A DNA stretch of 64,000 nt from Aquibacillus albus (lineage in GTDB: Bacteria > Bacillota > Bacilli > Bacillales > Amphibacillaceae): positions 108,915 to 172,914 of the forward strand of contig NZ_JAFBDR010000007.1 in the NCBI RefSeq assembly GCF_016908325.1, given 5' to 3'. Of the stretch, positions 25,949-36,017 are shown in pieces (positions within the stretch are counted from its first letter, which is position 1; each line of letters opens with the position of its first letter). Made by a program: the position numbers and the translations under genes. The notes beneath the pieces are model-generated. The model made no database searches, was not told where the DNA came from, and worked only from the letters and a program-made list of their open reading frames with translations.

Positions 25949-26650
25949 TTACCTAGAAACATGTCGGTCAAGCCGATTTTCAATTCTATCTTGTACAATG
26001 GAAAGTAAAAAACAAATCGTCCAATATAGTAATGCTGCCTCAACATAAAGCAACATGAAATCATAGGTTCTTGCAGCAATTTCCTGGGCCTTCCTGAACA
26101 ATTCTGTAACTAATATAAGTGATGCTAGTGACGTATCTTTCACCAAACTGATAAATGTATTCGATAAAGGAGGTATGGAAACTCTTGTTGCTTGCGGCAA
26201 AATGATTCGCCTTAACGCTTGACTGTAGGACATGCCAATTGTTTGAGCAGCTTCCCATTGTCCTTTAGGAACCGATAAAATGGAAGCACGGATAATTTCT
26301 GATGCATAAGCTCCTACGTTAAGTGAAAAGGCAATAACGGCACTTGGAAAGGGATCAATGGTTAAACCAATATCACCTAAACCGAAAAAGACAATATACA
26401 ACTGTACTAGCAGTGGCGTACCTCTAATTGCCGATACATAAATCCGAGCTGGTATCGTTAGAATCTTCTGGTTAGAAAGCCTCATTAGAGCTACGAGCAA
26501 CGCAATGGTCAATCCTATAATAAAAGATATAAAAGTAAGAGGAATCGTATATTTGATTCCTCCTAGCATCATTGGCCAGAGGGAGTTTTTGAATAACTCC
26601 CATCCACCCATATCGCCTGTAATGGTTAACAACAGATTATTCGGAAACAT
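25949..26650 (-). CDS. Polar amino acid ABC transporter permease (cystine type)
   Basis: HisM/GlnP-family permease with the family segment [18 protein letters not shown], the EAA loop [25 protein letters not shown], and about five helices. The start is uncertain: ATG 26692 would overlap the binding-protein gene by 56 bases, ATG 26650 by 14 bases, and ATG 26614 (MGGWELF) gives the most family-like N-terminus. The middle choice is reported. Closest in look to B. subtilis TcyL/TcyM and YxeN. Confidence 0.9.
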   Translation of the reverse strand: MFPNNLLLTITGDMGGWELFKNSLWPMMLGGIKYTIPLTFISFIIGLTIALLVALMRLSNQKILTIPARIYVSAIRGTPLLVQLYIVFFGLGDIGLTIDPFPSAVIAFSLNVGAYASEIIRASILSVPKGQWEAAQTIGMSYSQALRRIILPQATRVSIPPLSNTFISLVKDTSLASLILVTELFRKAQEIAARTYDFMLLYVEAALLYWTICFLLSIVQDRIENRLDRHVSR

Positions 26651-27458
26651 TTTCCCCAAACCATTTCTCAGAGATTTCCGCCAGTGTTCCATCTTCCTTC
26701 ATTGCTTCTAACTGTTCATTAAAGGCTTCCACTAACTCTTCGTTGCCTTTTCTAAAAGCAAAAGCTGTTTCTGATACTTCGTCCTGTTGCGCGGCAATTT
26801 TTATTCCTGAATCCGGTTGTTGCTGGATAAAATCAAGAACAGCTAATCGATCATTAACTGTCACATCTACACGCCCTTGTTTAATCAACTCAATCGATTG
26901 CGCCAGTCCTTCTACTCCAATTAACTCTGCACCATGCTCTTCTGCAATCGCACCAAAGTTACTTGTTAACGATTGTGCAGATTCTTTTCCTTCTAAATCA
27001 TCAAAGCTTGTGATGTCTTCGTTATCTTCAGGAACTACTACAACTGCACCAGAAACGGTATATGGAATGGAAAAATCATAGTTTTCCAAGCGGTCCTCAT
27101 TAATACCAACCTGATTTGCAATTACATCAAAACGTTCTGAGTTAAGTCCAGCAAACATGGAATCCCATTGTGTTTCTTGAAAATCAACTTCTATGCCTAT
27201 TCGATTTGCAACTTCTCTCATTACCTCTACATCATAACCAGTTAATTCATCCTCCTCGTTATGAAAAGTAAATGGAGCGTACGTACCCTCGGTACCGACA
27301 GAAATTACTCCCTCTTCCATTATCTGATCATAAAGACTAGATGTCTCTTCCGAAGTATCAGTTTCATTTTCATTTGTTTCTTCTTCCTCTTGGTTGGTTC
27401 CACATGCTGCTAATAATAGAATAAGTCCAAGCATGAATATCCAATATTGTTTTTTCAT
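26637..27458 (-). CDS. Cystine/polar amino acid-binding lipoprotein
   Basis: A 273-residue SBP family 3 protein. The lipobox LLLLAACG gives Cys19, followed by an acidic Glu/Asn/Thr linker. The mature domain has [37 protein letters not shown] and the [22 protein letters not shown] block of this family. The sequence [13 protein letters not shown] resembles cystine binders (TcyJ/TcyK, YxeM). Ligand specificity, cystine or another sulfur compound, is inference. First gene of its operon. Confidence 0.92.
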   Translation of the reverse strand: MKKQYWIFMLGLILLLAACGTNQEEEETNENETDTSEETSSLYDQIMEEGVISVGTEGTYAPFTFHNEEDELTGYDVEVMREVANRIGIEVDFQETQWDSMFAGLNSERFDVIANQVGINEDRLENYDFSIPYTVSGAVVVVPEDNEDITSFDDLEGKESAQSLTSNFGAIAEEHGAELIGVEGLAQSIELIKQGRVDVTVNDRLAVLDFIQQQPDSGIKIAAQQDEVSETAFAFRKGNEELVEAFNEQLEAMKEDGTLAEISEKWFGENVSE

Positions 27459-27769
27459 CGTTGATAACCCCCATCTAATTACTTGGATTAATTTTTTGTC
27501 ACAAACGCGATTATAACCTTGAACGAAACAGTTTGTAAATATGTTGTAGATAGTTTAACCACTGTTTCTCTGTTTTATGAAAAGTTATATAGAAAAATCG
27601 TCCGGCAATTACTCCTTTTGTCATTTGAGCGAACATAACTTTAACAGAGGTTGGGACACATCTTTATTAAACATTTACACCTATTACCTTTACATGCCAG
27701 CAAACTTGTCTAACATCTTCTTTTCATGCAAACTAGAAAGAAACTAATCGTAATAAGTGAGGGGTTAAT

Positions 27770-28885
27770 TTGAGCAAAATTGTCGTTATTGGTGCAGGAA
27801 TCTTAGGAGCATCCGCCGCTTACCAATTAGCTAAATCGGGGGTAGAAGTAGTAATGGTTGACCAATTCCATGAAGGACAAGCAACTGATGCTGCTGCAGG
27901 AATCGTGTGTCCATGGCTATCACAACGGAGAAATCAAGCATGGTACCAACTGGCAAAAAGCGGTGCTAAATTTTATCCAGAACTAATTAATGCACTTGAA
28001 AAAGATGGCGAAATAAATACAGGTTATAAGCAAGTCGGTGCTATTAGCATTCGAAAGGACAATAACAAACTAGATGCAATGGAAGAAAGAGTGAAAAGAA
28101 GAAGGGAACACGCTCCAGAAATCGGGACAATAACCAGACTTAACCAAGAAGAAACAAAGGCTGTGTTTCCACCATTGGATGAAGGCTTTAGTTCTATCCA
28201 TATTAGTGGTGCAGCACGGGTTAACGGACGCGCATTACGTAATGCACTACAACGAGCAGCAGTAAACCTCGGTGCTGAAAGAATACATGGCAAGGCTGAG
28301 CTTCTTACTGACAACGAAAATGTGAACCGAATAAAAGTTGGCAAAACTTTGATAGAAGCGGACAAAATTATTGTAACAGCAGGTGTTTGGGCCAAAGAAA
28401 TTTTAAAGCCACTTGGAGTAAACTTCTTAGTTGAAGCCCAAAAGGCACAAATTGCTCACTTAAAATTACCGGGTGTTGATACAAGTACTTGGCCTGTCGT
28501 TATGCCCCCTAGTGATCAATATTTATTAGCGTTCGATGATAGCCGGATTATTGCTGGCGCTACACACGAAGATGAAATAGGCTTGGATTTCCGAGTTACT
28601 CCAGGCGGATTACTAGAAATATTTGAAAAAGCATTGAAAATTGCTCCAGAGCTAGCCGATAGTACTCTCTTTGAAACACGTGTTGGTTTTCGACCTGTAA
28701 CACCAGGATTCCTCCCTGTAATAGGGCCACTACCCAATTTTCCGAACATATTAGTGGCCAATGGGTTAGGCTCTTCTGGACTAACGACCGGTCCATATCT
28801 TGGTTTTCAGCTTGCAAAATTAGCGCTCAATCAAGAGGTCGAAATAAATTTAGAGGACTACCCAATTAAAGGGGCTATTGGTTAA
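27770..28885 (+). CDS. FAD-dependent amino acid oxidoreductase (DAO family), copy 1
   Basis: A 371-residue flavoprotein. The dinucleotide-binding motif VVIGAGILGASAAY is at the N-terminus, followed by VDQ...GQATDAAAGIVCPW, and the C-terminal FAD contact is GFRPVTPGFLPVIGPLPN...VANGLGSSGLTTGP. The family includes D-amino acid dehydrogenase DadA, glycine and sarcosine oxidases. It starts at TTG with GTGAGGGG upstream. It is divergent from the cystine-type importer, suggesting catabolism of an imported amino acid. A close paralog lies at 57589. Substrate unknown. Confidence 0.88.
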   Translation: MSKIVVIGAGILGASAAYQLAKSGVEVVMVDQFHEGQATDAAAGIVCPWLSQRRNQAWYQLAKSGAKFYPELINALEKDGEINTGYKQVGAISIRKDNNKLDAMEERVKRRREHAPEIGTITRLNQEETKAVFPPLDEGFSSIHISGAARVNGRALRNALQRAAVNLGAERIHGKAELLTDNENVNRIKVGKTLIEADKIIVTAGVWAKEILKPLGVNFLVEAQKAQIAHLKLPGVDTSTWPVVMPPSDQYLLAFDDSRIIAGATHEDEIGLDFRVTPGGLLEIFEKALKIAPELADSTLFETRVGFRPVTPGFLPVIGPLPNFPNILVANGLGSSGLTTGPYLGFQLAKLALNQEVEINLEDYPIKGAIG

Positions 28886-28897
28886 TAGAAAATGAAC

Positions 28898-28931
28898 AAA
28901 AGAGGCTGACCCTTATGGGACAGCCTCTTTT
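28898..28931. terminator. Convergent bidirectional terminator
   Basis: AAAAGAGGCTGACCC/GGGACAGCCTCTTTT with a TTAT loop and one mismatch, A run and T run on either side. It serves the flavoprotein gene and ilvD, which converge here. Confidence 0.85.
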
Positions 28932-28935
28932 AGAA

Positions 28936-30618
28936 TTATTCATCAAATTTATCTGTTACTGCACCTAAAGATGAACAGGAAACATTATGTGCATATTTTC
29001 CTAAAACACCTTTTGAATACAATGGTGGTGCGGTCCAGTTTTTACGTCTTGTTTTTAATTCTTCTTCAGAAACATCCATTGAAATTTGTTGAAGATCCGA
29101 ATCAATTGTGACAAGGTCGCCTTCCTCTAACAAAGCAATCGGTCCACCGACTTGTGCTTCAGGAGCAATGTGACCAACAACTAATCCGTGAGTACCACCA
29201 GAAAATCTTCCATCTGTTAACAATGCTACTTTTTCTCCAAGTCCCTTACCAACAAGGATAGCAGAGATTGATAGCATTTCTGGCATACCTGGTCCACCCT
29301 TTGGACCTTCATAACGGATAACTAGCACATCACCTTCATTAATTTCATTATTCATAACAGCTTCTGTTGCTTCCTCTTCCGTATCGAATACTCTTGCAGG
29401 TCCTGTGTGTCGTTTTACTTTTACACCAGAAACCTTCGCAACCGCACCTCTAGGGGCTAAGTTACCCTTCAAAATAACAAGCGGTCCAGTTTCTCGATAT
29501 GGTTTCTCAAATGGTAAAATAATTTCTTGCCCTTCTTCTAAGGAAGATGCCTCTGCCAAATTCTCTGCTAGCGTTTTGCCTGTTACAGTTAGGCAATCAC
29601 CATGTAAGTATTCCGCTTCTAATAGAAGCTTCATTACAGCTGGTACACCACCAACATTATGCAAGTCCTGCATGACATATTTACCGCTTGGTTTCAAGTC
29701 AGCAATATGAGGAACTTCCTTTTGAATACGGTTAAAGTCATCCAACGATACATCGACACCAATCGAATGGGCAATGGCTAGTAAGTGCAACACAGCATTT
29801 GTTGATCCACCTAGAGCCATTACAACTGTAATCGCATTTTCAAAAGCTTCTTTCGTCATGATATCTTTTGGATAGATACCTTTTTCTAACAATTGATAAA
29901 CAGCCTGTCCAGCTTTTCTGCAATCCTCTTCTTTATACGTTGATTCTGCAGGGTTAGAAGAGCTTCCTGGTAAACTCATACCAAGCGCTTCTACTGCAGT
30001 TGCCATTGTATTTGCCGTGTACATACCACCACAAGAACCGGCACCTGGACACGCATGACACTCAATTCCGTGCAATTCATCATCACTGATATCTCCGTTA
30101 TTATGTTTTCCAACACCCTCAAAAACGGAAACGATATCCAGTTTATCTCCATTTCTAAATCCAGGAGAAATCGTACCACCGTAAACAAATACTGCAGGAA
30201 CTTCTGAACGTGCAATCGAAATCATACAGCCTGGGATATTTTTGTCACATCCCCCGATAGCGACATATCCATCCAGGTTTTCAGCACCAACAACCGTCTC
30301 AATGGAATCAGCGATAACATCACGACTTGGCAAGGAAAAACGCATTCCCTCCGTCCCCATTGAAATCCCATCCGATACTGTGATCGTGTTAAAAATTAGA
30401 GGTACTGCACCAGCTTCCTGTGCTCCCTCTTTTGCACTTCTAGCTAGACCATCAATATGCATGTTACAAGGAGTTACCTCACTCCATGTACTAGCAATCC
30501 CTACCATTGGTTTTTTAAAATCTTCATCAGTTACCCCTACAGCACGCAGCATCGCACGGTTTGGAGCTCTTTTTGGATCATCAAACACTTGGCTTTTTAT
30601 ACGTAAGTCTTTCTTCAT
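28936..30618 (-). CDS. ilvD: Dihydroxy-acid dehydratase IlvD
   Basis: A 560-residue Fe-S dehydratase of valine, isoleucine and leucine/pantothenate synthesis, converting dihydroxy acids to 2-oxo acids. Cluster and Mg-site motifs are seen: [37 protein letters not shown] and GSTNAVLHL, plus the C-terminal [16 protein letters not shown]. The ATG follows AGGAGGAGAG. It is not linked to ilvBHC/leu here. A CodY-type box lies upstream, consistent with branched-chain amino acid control; no T-box leader was found. Confidence 0.97.
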   Translation of the reverse strand: MKKDLRIKSQVFDDPKRAPNRAMLRAVGVTDEDFKKPMVGIASTWSEVTPCNMHIDGLARSAKEGAQEAGAVPLIFNTITVSDGISMGTEGMRFSLPSRDVIADSIETVVGAENLDGYVAIGGCDKNIPGCMISIARSEVPAVFVYGGTISPGFRNGDKLDIVSVFEGVGKHNNGDISDDELHGIECHACPGAGSCGGMYTANTMATAVEALGMSLPGSSSNPAESTYKEEDCRKAGQAVYQLLEKGIYPKDIMTKEAFENAITVVMALGGSTNAVLHLLAIAHSIGVDVSLDDFNRIQKEVPHIADLKPSGKYVMQDLHNVGGVPAVMKLLLEAEYLHGDCLTVTGKTLAENLAEASSLEEGQEIILPFEKPYRETGPLVILKGNLAPRGAVAKVSGVKVKRHTGPARVFDTEEEATEAVMNNEINEGDVLVIRYEGPKGGPGMPEMLSISAILVGKGLGEKVALLTDGRFSGGTHGLVVGHIAPEAQVGGPIALLEEGDLVTIDSDLQQISMDVSEEELKTRRKNWTAPPLYSKGVLGKYAHNVSCSSLGAVTDKFDE

Positions 30619-30687
30619 CTAGCTCTCCTCCTGTTCCTTCTTTCTATTAACTATAATCGTTATCGAAATAGACTTCAATATTTTTGA

Positions 30688-30702
30688 TATTTTCTGAAAT
30701 TT
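30688..30702 (-). promoter_or_regulatory. CodY-type box upstream of ilvD
   Basis: TATTTTCTGAAATTT matches 13 of 15 positions of AATTTTCWGAAAATT, about 70 bases before the ilvD ATG and overlapping a TTGAAA -35-like hexamer of the leftward strand. Inferred from the match. Confidence 0.6.
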
Positions 30703-30817
30703 TCATTTCAAAAATTACCTTATGCTTGTTCCTCAATAAAAATACAATACCTGTGTTATACTGCGTGTGTCAATATCCATCAGACATATTTTAGATACAA
30801 GTACAAGGAGATATAGG

Positions 30818-31381
30818 ATGATGAGAATAAATCCGATCTTAACAATTGCCTTCTTATCAATCATAGTAATGATCGGCTACCTATTATGGCAAGATCGTGA
30901 ACAATTAAATTTGGAAAATAATCCACCACCAACAACCTTACACCTTACTGTTGAAAAATATAAAGATATACTGATAGAGCGAGCGGAAGAGCAAGGAATT
31001 ACCATCATAATCACGGATGACATCCGCACAATAGAGGAACAAGACGCTATCTATGCAAGAGGAAGGACCGAACCAGGGAGCATTGTCACCTATGCAGAAG
31101 GAGGTGAGTCCTATCATAATTATGGATTAGCAATTGATTTTGCACTTCTTTCAGAAAGTGGGGAAATTATTTGGGACATCAACTATGATGGAAATCAAAA
31201 CGGCAAGGCAGATTGGACAGAAGTCGCAGTTATTGCAAAAGAACTAGGATTTCAATGGGGTGGGGATTGGGAAAGATTTAAGGATTACCCTCATTTACAA
31301 ATGACATTCGGGTATAGTATTTGGCAGTTAAAGTTCGGCTTTCGCCCTGATCCAGACGAAGAACCTGTCATACGTGATTAA
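30818..31381 (+). CDS. M15 family peptidoglycan peptidase (VanY/CwlK-like), membrane-anchored
   Basis: 187 residues from the ATG at 30818, six bases after AAGGAGA; a further-upstream in-frame start lacks a ribosome site. A short basic start and hydrophobic helix (ILTIAFLSIIVMIGYLL) form a signal anchor. The zinc peptidase motifs are GRTEPGSIVTYAEGG, SYHNYGLAIDFAL (His and Asp ligands) and PHLQM (His ligand). The layout matches L-Ala-D-Glu endopeptidase CwlK and D-Ala-D-Ala carboxypeptidases of family M15. It acts on peptidoglycan stem peptides outside the membrane. Single gene, divergent from ilvD. Confidence 0.88.
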   Translation: MMRINPILTIAFLSIIVMIGYLLWQDREQLNLENNPPPTTLHLTVEKYKDILIERAEEQGITIIITDDIRTIEEQDAIYARGRTEPGSIVTYAEGGESYHNYGLAIDFALLSESGEIIWDINYDGNQNGKADWTEVAVIAKELGFQWGGDWERFKDYPHLQMTFGYSIWQLKFGFRPDPDEEPVIRD

Positions 31382-31397
31382 TCCCCCTACTATGAAA

Positions 31398-31423
31398 AAA
31401 GCAGGGAAACTAAAAATCCCTAC
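31398..31423 (-). terminator. Terminator of the 31426-32939 operon
   Basis: GTAGGGA/TCCCTGC read leftwards (one G-U pair), followed by six Ts. Confidence 0.75.
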
Positions 31424-31425
31424 TT

Positions 31426-32004
31426 TCACTTCTTACGGTAAATAACGGTACTGTCTAATTTCCGGTAGCTCCATAGCAATACGAGAAAAATGATTTGCAT
31501 TACAAGTGGAAGGATAACAAATAGAATAGAAATGCCTATCATGAAATCTGGAGAAAGGTTCACTGAAAATGGGTTGAAGATTTCGATGACTAGCATGATT
31601 AAAATATATGCTTTAAAGATACGCGATGTTCGGATAATTAAAGCCTCATCACCGTACTTTCTAACAATCTCTACTAATAATTGAAAAATAAAGAATACAA
31701 GCACGATATTGGCGATACTTACTATCCATGCATAGATGGACCATCCTGATAAAAGAGAAAAGGTTTGAACCGACTGCCCAGCATTTGTTTGTTGAACAAA
31801 CACCGTTGGAATGGATAAAAATAATAAAACCATCGCCAGATTACTAGCTTTTTTCTCGGAAGGAAACTCTTTTGATAAAGATGTTAGGCCATAATAAATA
31901 AGAAAATAACCGATCGGATCAGGAAGAACATCAATCACAACAATATGAATCTCTAATAATACAAAAATAAATCCCCAAAAAATTCTTGTAAAAGCAAATC
32001 TCAT
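31426..32004 (-). CDS. Uncharacterised multipass membrane protein
   Basis: A 192-residue protein with about five hydrophobic segments: IFWGFIFVLLEIHIVVID, LAMVLLFLSIPTVF, IYAWIVSIANIVLVFFIFQLLVEIV, AYILIMLVIEIFN and FMIGISILFVILPLVMQIIFLVLLW. The N-terminal LPDPIGYFLIYYGLTSLSKEFP turn is its most distinctive part and occurs in small Bacillaceae membrane proteins of unknown function. Its start overlaps the stop of the upstream gene (ATGA), so the two are translationally coupled. Confidence 0.65.
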   Translation of the reverse strand: MRFAFTRIFWGFIFVLLEIHIVVIDVLPDPIGYFLIYYGLTSLSKEFPSEKKASNLAMVLLFLSIPTVFVQQTNAGQSVQTFSLLSGWSIYAWIVSIANIVLVFFIFQLLVEIVRKYGDEALIIRTSRIFKAYILIMLVIEIFNPFSVNLSPDFMIGISILFVILPLVMQIIFLVLLWSYRKLDSTVIYRKK

Positions 32005-32939
32005 TCCACTTCCCCTCCCTCTACCTTACCAATGATCTGATCAACGGACTCTTGTGTTAAATAAGGAGAATCAATAAACGGCGTTTGATATATAAAGTCC
32101 TGTCCATCCCCTGTCTTCCCTTTTATGTGAATGGAAAAATCAAAATAACTCGTACGGTTCGGATTAAACGCAAGGTACAAACGAATTCGATCACTCTCCT
32201 CTATGTAAATCGGAAAAAGTCCCTCAACTATATCATCTCCAGGAAGCCTCTCCCAATCATCATTGTCCTTACCTTGTACCCAATCTGGTGAACTTCCCTC
32301 TGTCGTAATCCCATCCGGCCTAGGCCGCTGCAGATGAACCTTCATTGACACATCATTGGCAACTTCTTCAAAAGGAACATCCATTTCCTCTATCGTTACT
32401 GGTTGTCTAGCAACTATCGATTTTTGTGCACGATGCTGATTACTTCCAGAGCTTACAGGATTATCAAAGATAGGATCATCATTACGATTTTTATAAATAA
32501 TGACCTCTCCAATGTCTGCAGTTATATCCGTTTGATCCTGAAAGAAAACGTCCATTTCTTTAAAAGCATATGACTCTTTCCCATCTGCAAATAACTCACT
32601 CATTCTCAAATTGAAACGAATCGTAACCGATCTTAAATAGTGGTGCCTAAACGCTTGCTCATACTGGACTTGATTTTGATTATCCTGCCATATCCAATTC
32701 CCAGCAGGCTGATGGGGGTAACCTTCAACATCATCGATTCGAACATAACTCACATCTGCAGGATTTTTTTTATTCGTTAAGTAGTAAAAGGTTAATTGAA
32801 CTTCATCTTCCCCATAAGCCTCATAATAATGATCCAAAAAAATCGGTGCAGCTAACTGTTTTGATTGAAAATACAAGTAGTTTCCAACCCAGCTAATCAT
32901 GATTAATGCCATTCCAATCCATAAATATCTTTGCTTCAT
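32001..32939 (-). CDS. Uncharacterised signal-anchored extracellular protein
   Basis: A 312-residue protein. An N-terminal hydrophobic helix (YLWIGMALIMISWVGNYLYF) anchors a long polar outer domain rich in beta-prone segments such as LTFYYLTNKKNPADVSYVRID and RSVTIRFNLRMSELF. No cysteine, no recognised catalytic motif. It ends inside the start codon of the membrane protein gene 31426, suggesting the two products work as a pair. Family not recognised. Confidence 0.6.
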   Translation of the reverse strand: MKQRYLWIGMALIMISWVGNYLYFQSKQLAAPIFLDHYYEAYGEDEVQLTFYYLTNKKNPADVSYVRIDDVEGYPHQPAGNWIWQDNQNQVQYEQAFRHHYLRSVTIRFNLRMSELFADGKESYAFKEMDVFFQDQTDITADIGEVIIYKNRNDDPIFDNPVSSGSNQHRAQKSIVARQPVTIEEMDVPFEEVANDVSMKVHLQRPRPDGITTEGSSPDWVQGKDNDDWERLPGDDIVEGLFPIYIEESDRIRLYLAFNPNRTSYFDFSIHIKGKTGDGQDFIYQTPFIDSPYLTQESVDQIIGKVEGGEVE

Positions 32940-33025
32940 TATTTCCCCTCTTCCTTCATATCTTTTACCATTTTACCATAATAAGGATACGGGATTGTTG
33001 TGTTTAGGCTGTGTTAAAAATGCGT

Positions 33026-33062
33026 ATAAAAAAATCAGAAACAGGAATTCCCATTTCTGATT
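33026..33062 (-). terminator. Terminator of fni
   Basis: AATCAGAAA/TTTCTGATT stem (33033-33041 with 33054-33062), read leftwards, followed by seven Ts. The gene's stop codon lies within the arm. Confidence 0.85.
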
Positions 33063-34092
33063 ACTCTATTTTGCTTATACGGTTGGTATCCTTCAACTCT
33101 GAAATTGTACTCGTACCAATTCCAAACATCGCCATTCTTAACTCCAGCTCTCTCGTTTCAAACACTTCCAGTAAACTCTCTACAGAATGTGTTGCTTCTT
33201 TAAGAATAGACCGACCAAACCCAACCAAATCCGCACCTAATGCAATTGCCTTTGCCGCTTGAACGCCATTCGTCATCCCACCACTAGCAACGATAGGTTG
33301 ATTTACTTTCTCTTCTCGAATCGAGACAACACAATCTGCTGTTGGGATCCCCCATTCCGTAAAGGCTTCAGCAGCAACCTTTTTTATTGGTTGGTTAGAA
33401 CGCAGCTTTTCAACCTGACTCCATGAAGTACCACCTGCTCCAGCAACATCAAGAAATGCTATACCTACATCGCCAAGCTTTTTAGCAATACTTCCATCAA
33501 TCCCCCAACCAACTTCCTTCACTCCGACTGGTACTTCCAGCTGCTGACACAGTTTCTCGATCTTTACTAAAAGGGATTTAAAATTTGTATTTCCATCTGC
33601 CTGTACAACCTCTTGAATACTATTTAAATGCAGAACCAATGCATCTGCATCCGTTATATCAATAATTTGTTTACATTCGTCCACACTAAACCCATAATTC
33701 AATTGCACTGCACCTAAGTTTGCAATAACCATTGTATTTGGTGCATATTTTCGAACCTGGAAGGAAGGGCGATACTCCTTGCTTTCAATTAATGCTCTCG
33801 TTGATCCTAACGCAAATGTCCACCCTTTTTCCTCTGCAGCAGTTGCTAAATTACGGTTAATGGTTTCAGCTAGCTCTGCACCTCCAGTCATGGAGCTGAT
33901 TAAAAACGGTGTGCGAAGTTCTCTATTCAAAAATGCTGTATTTAACTTAATTTCATCAAAATCAATCTCTGGTAAAGCATTGTGAATAAAACGAAATTTT
34001 TCAAATCCAGTTGTAATGTTTTCACCAGTGACCTTCTCATTCAGGTTTATCCGAATATGTTCCGATTTACGTTTGTTAATAGAATCTGCCAT
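33061..34092 (-). CDS. fni: Type 2 isopentenyl-diphosphate delta-isomerase
   Basis: A 343-residue FMN-dependent enzyme that interconverts isopentenyl and dimethylallyl diphosphate for isoprenoid synthesis. It begins with NKRKSEHIRINLNE and has FLISSMTGGAELAETINRNLA, LVLHLNSIQEVVQADGN with the conserved HLN-Q, VKEVGWGI, DVAGAGGTSW and VASGGMTNGVQAAKAIALGAD (FMN phosphate site). This is the expected isomerase for a Firmicute using the MEP pathway. Single gene with its own terminator. Confidence 0.95.
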   Translation of the reverse strand: MADSINKRKSEHIRINLNEKVTGENITTGFEKFRFIHNALPEIDFDEIKLNTAFLNRELRTPFLISSMTGGAELAETINRNLATAAEEKGWTFALGSTRALIESKEYRPSFQVRKYAPNTMVIANLGAVQLNYGFSVDECKQIIDITDADALVLHLNSIQEVVQADGNTNFKSLLVKIEKLCQQLEVPVGVKEVGWGIDGSIAKKLGDVGIAFLDVAGAGGTSWSQVEKLRSNQPIKKVAAEAFTEWGIPTADCVVSIREEKVNQPIVASGGMTNGVQAAKAIALGADLVGFGRSILKEATHSVESLLEVFETRELELRMAMFGIGTSTISELKDTNRISKIE

Positions 34093-34200
34093 GTTATATC
34101 TCCTTAAAGGTTTCCAATTGTGTAATCCTAATGGTACGTGCTATTTCTATTATGTACCTCTTATCTTTATTCTATATTATATAGTGAGTCAACAGAAATA

Positions 34201-34229
34201 AGAGGCATGGTGCTCTCCCCCATGCCTCT
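34201..34229. terminator. Hairpin between fni and the small gene 34242
   Basis: AGAGGCATGG/CCATGCCTCT, perfect 10-bp stem, 9-base loop; only weak T runs (TTAT on either side). Probable terminator of the leftward small gene. Confidence 0.6.
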
Positions 34230-34241
34230 TATCAGATTAAA

Positions 34242-34451
34242 TTATGAATTATTATCTACTTGCTCAATTTCTTTATCTGCTATAAACTCGTTCGCTTCCT
34301 CCATTACTTTATGCTCGTTAACCGAGTCTCCGGTATAACGATCCACCGTTTCTAAGGGATGCTCTGGATCAACCTCCGTTTGGATGCCCATTCCCTCAAT
34401 GGAGTTTCTTTTTGTTTTCGACTTGAAGCTACTTTTCTCTTTTCCCAACAT
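34242..34451 (-). CDS. Small acidic hypothetical protein, 69 aa
   Basis: Start ATG 34451 chosen from the GAGGTGATT site directly upstream; an earlier in-frame ATG has none. The product begins with a lysine/serine-rich stretch (MLGKEKSSFKSKTKRNS), then IEGMGIQTEVDPEHPLETVDRYTGDSVNEH and a strongly acidic C-terminus. It is soluble, probably partly disordered, and not recognised. Divergent from pepT. Confidence 0.6.
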   Translation of the reverse strand: MLGKEKSSFKSKTKRNSIEGMGIQTEVDPEHPLETVDRYTGDSVNEHKVMEEANEFIADKEIEQVDNNS

Positions 34452-34560
34452 AATCACCTCATTGCTAGCTTTTGTTATTTGCACATTTTCATTCGATACT
34501 TTTTGCTTTCTAAATATGCTAAGATTAACGCAAGAACCCTATAATGGAGTTGAGTGACAA

Positions 34561-35793
34561 ATGAAAAATGACATGATTAAACGATTTACTACTTATGTAA
34601 AAGTTGATACACAATCGAACGAAAATAACGAAGCTTGCCCTTCCACTCCTGGACAGCTGACACTGGCAAAAATGCTAGTGGAGGAATTAAAGGAAATTGG
34701 CATGAAAGAGGTAACGATTGATGAAAATGGATATGTTTTTGCAACACTTCCCGCTAACACCGATAAAGAAGTGCCAACAATTGGTTTTTTAGCGCACGTC
34801 GATACAGCCACAGACTTCACCGGGAAAAATGTCCAACCACAGATTATCAATCGTTATGACGGGGGCGACATTACTTTGAATGAAAAGCTTAAGGTCGTAT
34901 TGTCGCCAAAAGATTACCCAGAGCTATCTAACTATGAGGGACAGACGTTAATAACAACTGACGGTACTACCTTATTAGGCGCAGATAACAAAGCCGGAAT
35001 TACAGAGATTATGACAGCTATGATTTATTTAATCAATCATCCAGAAATCAAGCACGGAAAAATACGTGTCGCCTTTACTCCTGATGAAGAAATTGGACGA
35101 GGTCCTCATAAATTTGATGTAAATGCATTTGACGCAGCCTTTGCCTATACTGTTGACGGTGGTCCTCTTGGCGAGCTTCAATACGAAAGCTTTCATGCAG
35201 CAGCTGCAAAAATTACGATAAAAGGTAACAATGTACATCCAGGTACTGCAAAGAATAAGATGGTAAACTCCACGAAAATCGCCATGAAATTACATAACAA
35301 ACTACCTGTTGAAGCAGCACCAGAGTACACAGAGAAGTATGAAGGATTTTACCATTTACTCTCATTTGAAGGTGATGTGGAACAAACAAATTTATATTAT
35401 ATTATTCGTGATCATGATCGTGAAAAGTTTAATGCAAAAAAAGCCAAGATGGAAGGAATCGTTGATGAGCTTCAACAAATTCACGGGAAAGAAAATATTG
35501 TTTTAGAGATGAAGGACCAATATTATAATATGAAAGAGAAAATTGAGCCAGTAAAGGAGATTGTCGATATAGCATATGATGCAATGAAAACCTTAGGAAT
35601 TGAGCCACTCGTAAAACCGATTCGCGGAGGCACCGATGGTTCTCAGCTGTCATTTATGGGATTACCAACTCCTAACCTATTTACTGGAGGAGAAAACTTT
35701 CACGGAAAATACGAGTATATTTCTGTTGACCATATGATGTTGGCAGTTAAAACGATTGTTGAAATCGCAAGCTTATTTGAAAAACGTGCATAA
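34561..35793 (+). CDS. pepT: Peptidase T (tripeptide aminopeptidase)
   Basis: A 410-residue M20 metallopeptidase. Zinc ligands and catalytic residues are visible in [12 protein letters not shown] (His, Asp), [13 protein letters not shown] (bridging Asp), [14 protein letters not shown] (catalytic Glu and Glu ligand), YTVDGG and the C-terminal [13 protein letters not shown] (His). [18 protein letters not shown] is the typical substrate-binding loop. It removes the N-terminal residue from tripeptides in the cytoplasm, complementing the peptide importer in this window. Confidence 0.96.
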   Translation: MKNDMIKRFTTYVKVDTQSNENNEACPSTPGQLTLAKMLVEELKEIGMKEVTIDENGYVFATLPANTDKEVPTIGFLAHVDTATDFTGKNVQPQIINRYDGGDITLNEKLKVVLSPKDYPELSNYEGQTLITTDGTTLLGADNKAGITEIMTAMIYLINHPEIKHGKIRVAFTPDEEIGRGPHKFDVNAFDAAFAYTVDGGPLGELQYESFHAAAAKITIKGNNVHPGTAKNKMVNSTKIAMKLHNKLPVEAAPEYTEKYEGFYHLLSFEGDVEQTNLYYIIRDHDREKFNAKKAKMEGIVDELQQIHGKENIVLEMKDQYYNMKEKIEPVKEIVDIAYDAMKTLGIEPLVKPIRGGTDGSQLSFMGLPTPNLFTGGENFHGKYEYISVDHMMLAVKTIVEIASLFEKRA

Positions 35794-35798
35794 TATAT

Positions 35799-35840
35799 AA
35801 ACCCACAATGACTTGTATAGTTGCTGTGGGTTTTCGTTTT
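35799..35840 (+). terminator. Terminator of pepT
   Basis: AAACCCACA/TGTGGGTTT stem, 17-base loop, then TTTTCGTTTT. Confidence 0.8.
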
Positions 35841-36017
35841 ATGGGGGTTATCACTATCAAAGTGTCATTAAGAATGAAAGGAAAAAAGGGCATTAGCAAT
35901 CATTCACTTTCATTTTATTATCATATAATCTTACAAAGACCTTGCGCTACTCCCAATCGTGTGGTAATTTATTGAACAATATACCTTTTTAAAAATAACA
36001 TCAAGGAGGTGCCCACT

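Noticed and set aside
30619..30766. Possible T-box or other amino-acid leader before ilvD
   Set aside because: Only 148 bases to the divergent gene, with no T-box sequence or terminator/antiterminator pair; a CodY-type box explains control better.
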